DNA of 12,781 nucleotides from an uncultured Bacilli bacterium (lineage in GTDB: Bacteria > Bacillota_I > Bacilli_A > RF39 > UBA660), in assembly GCA_934090595.1 (NCBI GenBank), contig CAKOJO010000033.1, positions 1-12,781 on the forward strand, given 5' to 3'. Positions 6,078-12,781 of the stretch are shown here, in pieces. Positions within the stretch are counted from its first letter, which is position 1; each line of letters opens with the position of its first letter. The notes beneath the pieces are model-generated. The model was not told the DNA's origin and did not search any database. It saw only the letters and a program-made list of their open reading frames with translations. The translations under genes were made by a program, and so were the position numbers.

Positions 6078-7829
6078 ATGGTAGATAAAACAAAATTAAG
6101 TCTTGTTCCAGAAAATCCTGGATGTTACTTAATGAAAGATAAGGACAATAATATAATCTATGTAGGAAAGGCAAAAAACTTAAAAAGAAGAGTAAACTCT
6201 TACTTTAATAAAGTTCAAACAGGTAAAACAAAAGCACTTGTAGATAACATTTGCTCTTTTGAATACATAGTAACAAATAGTGAAGTAGAATGCTTGATAC
6301 TTGAAATAAATCTAATAAAAAAATACAATCCTAAGTATAATATCCTATTAAAAGATGATAAAACATATCCTTATATCGTATTAACAAATGATAAATATCC
6401 TACTTTAAAAATAGTAAGAAGTAAAAATAGAAAAAAAATAAATGGTAAAGTATTTGGACCATATCCTAATGTGACTAGTGCTAGGGAAACAGTCGAAGCA
6501 ATTAATAGAGTTTATCCTCTTAGAAAATGTGCTAAGTTAAAAAAAGATTATTGTCTTTATTATCATATTAATGAATGTTTAGGATACTGTAAAAATAACA
6601 TTGATGAAGATAAAATATCTAATATGACTAAAGAAATAACTAGTATTTTAAATGGCAACTATAAACTTATTACCACTAAACTAGAAGACAAAATGAACAA
6701 TGCATCAGAAAGATTAGACTATGAAAAAGCTCTTTTATATAAAAATATGATAGATAATATAAAAAGTACTATCAATAAGCAAATAATAGTGTCTAATGTA
6801 AAATATAATTTTGATGTATTTGGTTACTTTATAAAAGATGATTTTCTTACAATCGAAGTCCTTTTCATTCGTGAAGGAGTAGTAATAGGAAGATTCCATA
6901 AAGTATATGATGACTTTGTAGATATAGCAGATATCTATCTAAGGTTCATAATAGACTTTTATGAAAAATATCAACTACCTAAATCAATTATAGTAAATGA
7001 TATTATAGATAATGAATTATTAAGTGATTACTTAAAATGTGATGTTATTATACCTAAAAAAGGTGATATTAAAAAAATACTTGATATGGCTAATCTAAAT
7101 GCTGAAATTAACTCAAAAGAAAAAATAGAAACTATAAAAAAAGATAAAAATATAAGAACTGCTTTAATGAATGAATTAAAAACTAAACTTAAAATTAGTA
7201 GTGTATCTCAAATAGAACTATTTGATAACTCTCATTTATTTGGTACATATTATGTCGGAGGAATGGTTTGTTATACTGACTTTCTACCAAATAAAAAGAT
7301 GTATAGAAAATACAAAATAAGTCTTGATGTAAAAGATGATCTTAGTGCAATGAAAGAAGTAATCTATCGTAGATACTTTAAATGCTTACTTGAAGACCTT
7401 CCATTACCAGACCTTATAATCGTTGATGGGGGAGAAACTCAAATAAAAGTAGCAAAAGATGTCCTAGAATCATTAAAACTAAATATAAAAATAATTGGAC
7501 TAAAAAAAGATGATAAACATAGAACTAAATATATAATAGATGATAAATATAATACTATCGAAGTAAGTAGTGAACTATTTCTATACTTAACCCGTATGCA
7601 AGACGAAGTCCATAGATTTGCAATAACATACCATAGAAATATAAAAAGTAAAGGTAGTCTATCAAGCATTCTTTTAAACGTCTCAGGAATCGGAGATAAA
7701 AGAAGAAAAGAACTCTTAAAAAAATACTCATCAATTGATAAGATAAAAAATGCATCAATCGATGATTTGTCAACCATAATTCCAAAAGAAGTCGCAGTAG
7801 ATTTACAAAAATATCTAAATGATTTATAA
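6078..7829 (+). CDS. uvrC: UvrABC excinuclease subunit C
   Basis: 583 aa, normal length is about 580-610. UvrC makes both incisions in nucleotide excision repair. The GIY-YIG domain comes first (GCY 15-17, YVG 28-30, Arg38, Glu76: the 3'-incision site). Next is a four-cysteine cluster (151, 159, 167, 171) of the type that holds an iron-sulfur centre in other UvrC proteins, then a UvrB-interacting UVR motif (about 197-231). The RNase H-like 5'-incision domain has Asp383 (LFDNSH), Asp450 (IIVDGGETQI) and His512 (DEVHRFA). A C-terminal helix-hairpin-helix DNA-binding region (532-570, VSGIGDKRRKELL) completes it. No key residue is missing. The ribosome-binding site AAGGGGGA (6067-6074) is 3 bases from ATG. 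UvrA and UvrB are not in the window. It sits second in an apparent five-gene unit. Confidence 0.97.
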   Translation: MVDKTKLSLVPENPGCYLMKDKDNNIIYVGKAKNLKRRVNSYFNKVQTGKTKALVDNICSFEYIVTNSEVECLILEINLIKKYNPKYNILLKDDKTYPYIVLTNDKYPTLKIVRSKNRKKINGKVFGPYPNVTSARETVEAINRVYPLRKCAKLKKDYCLYYHINECLGYCKNNIDEDKISNMTKEITSILNGNYKLITTKLEDKMNNASERLDYEKALLYKNMIDNIKSTINKQIIVSNVKYNFDVFGYFIKDDFLTIEVLFIREGVVIGRFHKVYDDFVDIADIYLRFIIDFYEKYQLPKSIIVNDIIDNELLSDYLKCDVIIPKKGDIKKILDMANLNAEINSKEKIETIKKDKNIRTALMNELKTKLKISSVSQIELFDNSHLFGTYYVGGMVCYTDFLPNKKMYRKYKISLDVKDDLSAMKEVIYRRYFKCLLEDLPLPDLIIVDGGETQIKVAKDVLESLKLNIKIIGLKKDDKHRTKYIIDDKYNTIEVSSELFLYLTRMQDEVHRFAITYHRNIKSKGSLSSILLNVSGIGDKRRKELLKKYSSIDKIKNASIDDLSTIIPKEVAVDLQKYLNDL

Positions 7830-7846
7830 TTATTTTGAGGTGAACT

Positions 7847-8761
7847 ATGAAAAATATTTTAGAAATTAAAAACGTATCCAAAAAAATAGGTAAAAGACAA
7901 ATACTAAATAATCTATCCCTTGAAGTAAAAGAAGGGGAAATATATGGATTTGTCGGACCAAATGGAGCAGGAAAAACAACTCTTATTAAAGTAATGCTAG
8001 GTCTTTATAAAAGTGATTCTGGTACCGTTAAAATAGACGGATATGATATTAAACATGACTTTGAAAATGCTATGAATGCAGTCGGAGCAATAATAGAAAA
8101 TCCTGAAATGTATTCTTATATGACAGGTAAAGACAATATAGACCTGTATTTAAGAATGAATCCAAACTCTGATAAAAAATATGTAAAAGATGTAATAGAT
8201 TCAGTAAAACTAGGTAATAGAATAAATAACAAAGTACGTACATACTCACTAGGAATGAGACAAAGACTAGGTATTGCTCAAGCACTTGTATCAAAACCAA
8301 AAATATTAATATTAGATGAACCAACCAATGGTCTAGATCCTCTTGGTATAAAGGAATTAAGAGATATATTAAAAAAGATAAGTAAAGAACAAAATATCGC
8401 AGTATTTATATCAAGTCATATCTTAAAAGAAATAGAACTAATCTGTGATAGAATAGCAATTATAGATAATGGTACAATCCTTGAAGTAAAAGATATGAAT
8501 GATATAAAAGAAGACAAATTACAAGTATCATTTGAACTGTCTCCGATTGATAAAGCTGAAGAAATATTAAAAGATAAAAATATTTCATATGAAATAAAAG
8601 ATAACCAAATAAAAATATCTATCCCTAAAGAAGAAATACCTAAATATAATAAATTATTTGTAAAAGAAAAAATTGATGTATATCAAATAAGAAAAGACAT
8701 CAGGTCACTAGAAGACGAATTCATTGAAAAAACAAAAGGTACGAAAGGACAAATTAAGTAG
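7847..8761 (+). CDS. ABC transporter ATP-binding protein (BcrA/CcmA-like, ABC-2 type)
   Basis: 304 aa. One nucleotide-binding domain (about 4-220) carries Walker A GPNGAGKTT (37-45), a Q-loop region in which Glu84 (AIIENPEMY) replaces Gln, a variant signature YSLGMRQR (133-140), Walker B ILILDEP (153-159), D-loop GLDP (162-165) and the switch His191. The Glu-for-Gln change and the SLGMRQR signature are typical of the BcrA-like group, which powers ABC-2 export or resistance to peptide antibiotics such as bacitracin. The C-terminal 80 residues form a small alpha/beta extension, as in that group. The ribosome-binding site GAGGTGA lies 17 bases downstream of the uvrC stop; the permease follows at 8 bases. 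The substrate cannot be read from sequence. Confidence 0.95.
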   Translation: MKNILEIKNVSKKIGKRQILNNLSLEVKEGEIYGFVGPNGAGKTTLIKVMLGLYKSDSGTVKIDGYDIKHDFENAMNAVGAIIENPEMYSYMTGKDNIDLYLRMNPNSDKKYVKDVIDSVKLGNRINNKVRTYSLGMRQRLGIAQALVSKPKILILDEPTNGLDPLGIKELRDILKKISKEQNIAVFISSHILKEIELICDRIAIIDNGTILEVKDMNDIKEDKLQVSFELSPIDKAEEILKDKNISYEIKDNQIKISIPKEEIPKYNKLFVKEKIDVYQIRKDIRSLEDEFIEKTKGTKGQIK

Positions 8762-8769
8762 GTGATGAT

Positions 8770-10290
8770 ATGAAATTAATAAAATTAACTTATAATGAAA
8801 TATTAAAACAAGTAAAAAAGAAAGGCTTTATAATTAGTTTATGTATATTAATACTATTTTCAGTAGGTTTACCAGTACTATATAGACTATTTGCTTATAA
8901 TGATACAACATATCCTTTATATGATAAGATAGATAAAGAATATTACACAGAACAAATAGTGAAAAAACCTAGTACTAGTGAAGATAAACTATTCAATGAA
9001 TTAATAAATGAAAAAGTATCTATTATGGATAGTGCTATTAATAAAAAAGAACAAAGTACAAGCTTTAAAAATATGTTGTATGAAGAATATATAAATACAA
9101 AATTAAATATAATTGTACTTGATAAACTAATTAATAATGAAAAAGTAAATACTAAAAATATAGATGAATGGTTCATACTTAATACAACTGATTATACTAA
9201 TTATACAAAAGAAGAATTAATAAAAGAAAAAGAGACACTTAAAAAAGAAGAAACAAAGTTAAAAAGTACTATTGATAAAAGTGATTATACTTGGTATTTA
9301 AATAAACAAATACAAATGATGTCAAATGATAGTGAAAATGATAAAAAAATAATTAGTCTATTAAAAGAATTAATAAGTCTAAATATAACAGATGAAACTG
9401 ACTTTAGAGCACAAGAAGCAAATAGAATAATTGACTATTATAATCAAAAAGAATATATAATAACAGAACAAGAATATAATAAACAAAATAATAATCTATC
9501 ATATGATACCTATGTAAAAATAACAAAAGAAAAAAATAAAGAAATAGATAATAATATTTTAAAATCATACTATGCAATTAGAAATGATTATGAATATTCT
9601 AATAATGCTAAAACTACATTAAATGAAATAATTACTAATAATATAACAGTAATAAGTATCATAATAGTAGTAATTGCTGGAGGAATAGTAGCTAATGAAT
9701 TCCAAAAAGGAACAATCAGACTACTAGTAATAAGACCAAGTAAAAGATGGAAAATACTTCTATCTAAGTTCTTAGCAGTAATATCATTAACAATCATATT
9801 TGGAGTAATGACATATATCATGTCATTTATTACATGTGGTATATCATTTGGATTTAAAGAACTATTTACAAACAATCTATCAGTTGTAGGAACACAAGTA
9901 GTAAAAACATCATATATAGCAAGTACAATATCAGCATTATTTATACAATTAATACCAATAATCTTCATAGTGCTTGGAGCATTCTTCTTATCAACCATTA
10001 CAAATAGTACAGCCCTTTCAGTAGGATTATCAATATTTGTTCTAATGGGATGTAATCTTGCTATGATGATTCTATTAATGCTAAAGTTTCCATTCGTAGA
10101 TTTAACATTCTTACCATATCTAAACTTTAATCAATTTGTTCCAATGAATAAGATAACTCTATTAGATAATTATATGATGTATCAAATATATTACACGTTA
10201 CCTAAAGCATTATTAGTATTAGGAATATGGGGTGTTGTTTTATACACAATTAGTAATATAATATTTACTAAAAAAGATATAAAAAATTAA
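8770..10290 (+). CDS. ABC-2 type transporter permease with a large extracellular domain
   Basis: 506 aa. A first membrane helix (about 19-40) is followed by roughly 245 polar, helical residues rich in Lys, Glu and Asn (41-289), probably outside the cell and partly coiled-coil. Five further helices follow (about 290-307, 331-357, 385-409, 413-438, 478-498). The cytoplasmic loop NEFQKGTIRLLVIRPSKRWK (309-328) is the ABC-2 coupling segment that follows the second helix. It is the membrane partner of the ATPase just upstream; the ribosome-binding site AGGTGAT overlaps that gene's stop. No FtsX/MacB-type core domain is recognised. The N-terminal third has an unusually high AAA/GAA content, in keeping with the local AT bias. 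Export of a peptide, lipid or antimicrobial is plausible but unproven. Confidence 0.9.
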   Translation: MKLIKLTYNEILKQVKKKGFIISLCILILFSVGLPVLYRLFAYNDTTYPLYDKIDKEYYTEQIVKKPSTSEDKLFNELINEKVSIMDSAINKKEQSTSFKNMLYEEYINTKLNIIVLDKLINNEKVNTKNIDEWFILNTTDYTNYTKEELIKEKETLKKEETKLKSTIDKSDYTWYLNKQIQMMSNDSENDKKIISLLKELISLNITDETDFRAQEANRIIDYYNQKEYIITEQEYNKQNNNLSYDTYVKITKEKNKEIDNNILKSYYAIRNDYEYSNNAKTTLNEIITNNITVISIIIVVIAGGIVANEFQKGTIRLLVIRPSKRWKILLSKFLAVISLTIIFGVMTYIMSFITCGISFGFKELFTNNLSVVGTQVVKTSYIASTISALFIQLIPIIFIVLGAFFLSTITNSTALSVGLSIFVLMGCNLAMMILLMLKFPFVDLTFLPYLNFNQFVPMNKITLLDNYMMYQIYYTLPKALLVLGIWGVVLYTISNIIFTKKDIKN

Positions 10291-10300
10291 GGAGGAAAAC

Positions 10301-10771
10301 ATGAAAGAAGAAAAGAAAAAGAAAGTACCGGGTTGGGTAATCTTAATAATAGTTCTAGTATCAATATTTATGGTTTTACCAGCCTTAGTATTTATAGGAA
10401 TAACAGTATACTTTATATTTAATGACTATGATGAAGTAGGAATAGTAGAAGAAGGAAACTATACTATAATAGATGATAGCTTTAAAATAGACAATACAAC
10501 AGTAAAAGGATTTTATGATAAAGAAACAGATACATACTATGTTACAGGATCAATAAAAAATACACTTGAAGATGAATGTCGTAACTATGTAAATATATCT
10601 TACAATGTATATGATAAAGATGGAGATTTACTAGGAACTGCAAATGCTTATATAGATAACCTGGGAAAAGGTCAAATTTGGAAGTTTAAAGCTTATTATA
10701 CAGATATTGATTCTAAAGATGTAGTAAGTTATAAACTAGATACTGTTGAACATTACAGTGATTTAAATTAA
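10301..10771 (+). CDS. Membrane-anchored FxLYD-domain protein
   Basis: 156 aa. A Lys-rich cytoplasmic start (EEKKKKVPGW) is followed by one long hydrophobic segment (about 12-40) and an outward-facing domain (about 60-152). That domain reads TVKGFYDKETDTYYVTGSI, then VNISYNVYDKDGDLLGTA, then LGKGQIWKFKA. This is the FxLYD pattern, an immunoglobulin-like beta-sandwich in which a V-x-I-x-Y-x-x-Y/F-D-x-x-G core recurs. AAGGAGG (10289-10295) lies 5 bases before ATG, and only 10 bases separate it from the permease stop. It is probably an accessory of the ABC system or an envelope protein; function is otherwise unknown. It is the last gene of the unit, with a terminator starting on its stop codon. 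Confidence 0.88.
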   Translation: MKEEKKKKVPGWVILIIVLVSIFMVLPALVFIGITVYFIFNDYDEVGIVEEGNYTIIDDSFKIDNTTVKGFYDKETDTYYVTGSIKNTLEDECRNYVNISYNVYDKDGDLLGTANAYIDNLGKGQIWKFKAYYTDIDSKDVVSYKLDTVEHYSDLN

Positions 10772-10795
10772 AGTACTTGAAAAAGTGCTTTTTTT
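10770..10795 (+). terminator. Rho-independent terminator of the uvrC/ABC unit
   Basis: AAGTACTT (10771-10778) pairs with AAGTGCTT (10783-10790) with one G-T pair and loop GAAA. A T-run extends to 10795. The last base of the FxLYD stop codon is the first base of the stem. No other terminator was found between 5367 and here, which supports one long transcript. Confidence 0.88.
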
Positions 10796-10874
10796 ATTAA
10801 TGTTTTCTATACTTTTATGTTGCAATAAATAATGTGTTTTAAAAATGGTACATAGTAATAATAAGTATATATTT

Positions 10875-10918
10875 AAAATAAAAAAGAAATAAGTATAAAC
10901 AAGTCTTATTTCTTTTTT
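10875..10918 (-). terminator. Terminator of the RNase J gene (bidirectional in form)
   Basis: A 14-bp perfect stem: 10880-10893 pairs with 10905-10918 around an 11-nt loop. The RNase J stop codon (10906-10908) and its last Lys codons form one arm. On the minus strand, T-rich sequence follows. It faces the terminator at 10770-10795 across about 85 bases in which I see no gene. Confidence 0.8.
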
Positions 10919-12579
10919 GAATTAAGTAAAACAGTTAACACAATTGGTTTTCTACCTGTTGATTCTTTTATAAATTGTGTTAATGTCTTAGTAAGTTCTA
11001 ATTTAATATCATTAAATGTAGTCTTTTTATTCTTAAATAGAGTAGTAATAGTATTTTCAGATATCTTTTCAATTTGTTTTATTAATTCTTCATTTTCATT
11101 AATTAATATAAACCCTCTAGTAGTAACCATTGGCTTAGATAATATTAGTCTTGCTTCCATATTTATATTTGCAATAACTACTAGAATACCATCATTAGCC
11201 ATGTTCTTTCTATCATTTAATACTGCAGTAGAAATATCACCAATTCTATTACCATCTACATATGTTTCTAAAACATCAAAGCTTCCAACTTTAGTAATAT
11301 GTCCTTTATCCATTTCTAAAACGTCACCATTATCAAGTACAAATGTATTTTCTTTTGGAACGTCACATTCTGTAGCGAGTTGTGCATGTCTTTTTAACAT
11401 TCTATATTCCCCATGAATAGGCATTACATACTTTGGATTAGTAAGTCTAATCATAAGTTTTAATTCATCAGTCATACCATGTCCAGAAGCATGTATTTCA
11501 CTATCATTTGATGTAGTATATACCTTAACTCCTTTTAAATATAAGTTATTTATAGTATTAGCAATTGCATTAGCATTACCTGGAATAGCAGAACTTGAAA
11601 ATATTACTATATCATTTGGCATTAACTTAATTTGTTTATGAATACCATCTGCAATACGAGAAAGTGCCGCAAGTGGTTCACCTTGAGTACCAGTACAAAG
11701 TAATGCAACCTTACCAGGTTCCATAGAATTAGCAACCTCTGGAGTAACGATCATATTCTTAGCATCTATATATCCACCTTCGATTGATATATTTATATTA
11801 TTTTCCATACTTCTTCCGAAAATACAAATCTTTCTATCAAACTTTTTACATGTTTCAATAATATGTTTAAGTCTATATATATTTGATGCAAAAGTAGCAA
11901 TAATTAATCTGTTATCTTGATGCTTTGAAAATACTTCATTTAAAGCCTCATCTACTTTTGATTCAGATAAAGAAAATCCTTCATCCAAAACATTAGTACT
12001 TTCGGTCATTAATAAAGTTACGCCCTCAGTACCAATTTGAGCAATTTTAGCAAGATCACATACAGGTCCGATTGGAGTTAAATCAAACTTAAAGTCTCCG
12101 GTTTCTACTATTGTTCCATTAGATGTTTTAATAACTATACCATGTGAATCTGGAACAGAGTGGGTTGTTCTAAAAAATGAAACTTCAAAGTTTTTATACT
12201 TTAACTTATCCTCACTTTTATATGGTCTTAATCCTTTATATTGAATATTTCTATCTTCTAATTTCTTTTTTATAAGTGCATAAGCTTGATTAGGAGCAAA
12301 TATAGTAGGAATATGTATATTTTGTAATAAAAATGGAATAGCACCAATATGGTCTTCATGTCCATGAGTTATTATCAAAGTCTTAATCTTTTTTTCATTC
12401 TTCTTTAAAAAATCAAAATCAGGTAAAACATAATCAATTCCTCTTAATTCACTATCAGGAAAAATAACCCCAGCATCAACAATGATAATCTCATCATTTT
12501 GCATAAAACAATACATATTTTTTCCGACTTCTCCTAAACCACCTAATGCAAAGACATAAGTCTTATCGGGTTTAAACAT
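10906..12579 (-). CDS. rnj: Ribonuclease J (metallo-beta-lactamase/beta-CASP)
   Basis: 557 aa, the usual RNase J length of about 555. Metallo-beta-lactamase part: GGLGEVGKNMY (13-23), the zinc motif HGHEDH (72-77), His140 (TTHSVPDSHG) and Asp162 (GDFKFD). The beta-CASP domain follows, with TGTQGEP (296-302) and HASGHG (363-368). The third metal ligand group is at PIHGEYR (387-393, His389). A C-terminal dimerisation domain completes it. RNase J has 5'-to-3' exonuclease and endonuclease activity and drives mRNA decay and rRNA maturation in Firmicutes. Whether this is J1 or J2 cannot be decided from one paralogue, but the active-site histidines are all present, as in J1. The ribosome-binding site AAAGGAG (minus strand, 12596-12590) lies 10 bases before ATG. 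It is monocistronic, with its own promoter and terminator. Confidence 0.96.
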   Translation of the reverse strand: MFKPDKTYVFALGGLGEVGKNMYCFMQNDEIIIVDAGVIFPDSELRGIDYVLPDFDFLKKNEKKIKTLIITHGHEDHIGAIPFLLQNIHIPTIFAPNQAYALIKKKLEDRNIQYKGLRPYKSEDKLKYKNFEVSFFRTTHSVPDSHGIVIKTSNGTIVETGDFKFDLTPIGPVCDLAKIAQIGTEGVTLLMTESTNVLDEGFSLSESKVDEALNEVFSKHQDNRLIIATFASNIYRLKHIIETCKKFDRKICIFGRSMENNINISIEGGYIDAKNMIVTPEVANSMEPGKVALLCTGTQGEPLAALSRIADGIHKQIKLMPNDIVIFSSSAIPGNANAIANTINNLYLKGVKVYTTSNDSEIHASGHGMTDELKLMIRLTNPKYVMPIHGEYRMLKRHAQLATECDVPKENTFVLDNGDVLEMDKGHITKVGSFDVLETYVDGNRIGDISTAVLNDRKNMANDGILVVIANINMEARLILSKPMVTTRGFILINENEELIKQIEKISENTITTLFKNKKTTFNDIKLELTKTLTQFIKESTGRKPIVLTVLLNSKKK

Positions 12580-12630
12580 AATTTATAATCTCCTTTCATT
12601 AATTTTTAATATAAGAATCAACCAATAAAG

Positions 12631-12659
12631 ATTATACTATAAAAAACCTCATTTGTCTA
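12631..12659 (-). promoter_or_regulatory. Promoter of the RNase J gene
   Basis: On the minus strand: -35 TAGACA (12659-12654), 17-bp spacer, perfect -10 TATAAT (12636-12631). Five of six -35 bases match TTGACA. The predicted start near 12624 leaves a leader of about 45 nt with no strong hairpin that I can see. Confidence 0.75.
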
Positions 12660-12661
12660 CA

Positions 12662-12675
12662 AAAACATATGTTTT
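12662..12675. promoter_or_regulatory. Perfect 14-bp palindrome between divergent promoters
   Basis: AAAACATATGTTTT reads the same on both strands. It lies 2 bases upstream of the RNase J -35 box and 15 bases upstream of the -35 box of the divergent last gene. Its form and place suit an operator for a dimeric regulator, but AT-rich sequence makes chance palindromes common and no second copy was seen in the window. Confidence 0.35.
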
Positions 12676-12689
12676 AGTGTAAATTAACT

Positions 12690-12736
12690 ATTGAAAAACA
12701 ATTAAAAATATTGTAGAATTAACTTATAAGAAACTA
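12690..12736 (+). repeat. Copy 2 of duplicated promoter/leader module
   Basis: Partner of 2061-2107: the last 20 bases (12717-12736) are identical and 40 of 47 match overall, ungapped. It places CTTATAAG (12723-12730) at the predicted transcription start and runs into the ribosome-binding site TGGAGG (12736-12741). Confidence 0.8.
12691..12719 (+). promoter_or_regulatory. Promoter of the truncated last gene
   Basis: -35 TTGAAA (12691-12696), 17-bp spacer, -10 TAGAAT (12714-12719). Divergent from the RNase J promoter and part of the duplicated module. It is closer to consensus than copy 1. Confidence 0.75.
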
Positions 12737-12749
12737 TGGAGGTAAAACT

Positions 12750-12781
12750 ATGACAAACAATAATTCGTATGGGGGGGGGGC
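12750..12781 (+). CDS. 5' end of a gene cut by the window end
   Basis: ATG at 12750 follows GGAGG (12737-12741) by 8 bases and is preceded by a good promoter. The ten readable codons give MTNNNSYGGG, but the glycines come from the run of ten G at 12771-12780, which is probably an artefact; trustworthy sequence ends at about Tyr7. No family can be named. The shared promoter/leader suggests co-regulation with the SipW-type surface protein, but nothing in these few residues shows an export signal. Confidence 0.6.
   Translation, partial: MTNNNSYGGG
12771..12780. other. Run of ten G at the window end, likely sequencing/assembly artefact
   Basis: Ten consecutive G occur one base before the end of a window in which I see no other G run longer than five. 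Terminal poly-G is the classic product of two-colour Illumina chemistry when signal is lost, and it often survives at contig ends. Confidence 0.7.

Noticed and set aside
9588..9998. 136-residue minus-strand open frame opposite the permease
   Set aside because: Its hydrophobic character is the mirror of the membrane-helix codons on the plus strand; there is no promoter or ribosome-binding site.
10796..10879. Small gene or RNA between the two facing terminators
   Set aside because: There is no start codon with a ribosome-binding site, no coding frame of useful length and no stable stem apart from the two terminators.
1..12781. CRISPR array, tRNA, rRNA, insertion sequence or prophage genes
   Set aside because: I saw no regularly spaced repeats, cloverleaf, transposase, terminal inverted repeats, integrase or phage structural genes.

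Overview
The window is very AT-rich, compact and coding-dense. Genes carry clear AGGAGG-type ribosome-binding sites, sigma-A-like promoters (TTGxxx / TATAAT, often with an extended TG) and hairpin-plus-T-run terminators. The standard code is used: tryptophan is TGG and no gene is interrupted by TGA, so this is not a Mycoplasma-type code. The order rplU-prp-rpmA, an L27 with a cleavable N-terminal extension, RNase J and a SipW-type surface protein all point to a low-GC Firmicute (Bacilli/Erysipelotrichia-like, perhaps one of the uncultured gut lineages near the Mollicutes). The exact taxon is inference. The window appears to run to a contig end: the last bases are a run of ten G, which does not fit this genome.

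Layout. Bases 1-76 hold the 3' end of an upstream gene, closed by a terminator. Bases 195-1946 encode a stand-alone HerA-type hexameric ATPase. Bases 2122-3621 encode a secreted or surface protein with a SipW-dependent-type signal and a DUF6273-like C-terminal domain. Bases 3668-4717 form the ribosomal protein unit: promoter, structured L21 leader, rplU, prp, rpmA, terminator. It is convergent with a YigZ/IMPACT-family gene on the minus strand. From overlapping back-to-back promoters at 5310-5349 that gene is transcribed leftward, while a tightly packed five-gene unit runs rightward to a terminator at about 10795: an unrecognised 233-aa protein, UvrC, an ABC ATPase, its six-helix permease, and a membrane-anchored FxLYD protein. 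RNase J follows on the minus strand. Divergent from it, a last gene is cut off by the window end after about ten codons.

How it fits together. Most genes are housekeeping: ribosome assembly, excision repair, RNA decay. The L21-Prp-L27 cluster is self-consistent, because Prp is the protease that removes the N-terminal extension visible on L27. The ABC ATPase, permease and FxLYD protein look like one membrane system, apparently co-transcribed with uvrC.

I do not see a convincing new multi-gene system. The most unusual signals are: a duplicated promoter/5'-leader module (2061-2107 and 12690-12736) shared by the surface-protein gene and the truncated last gene; a change in base and codon texture inside the surface-protein gene at about 3190; several terminator hairpins built over stop codons; and the unrecognised acidic protein locked upstream of uvrC.
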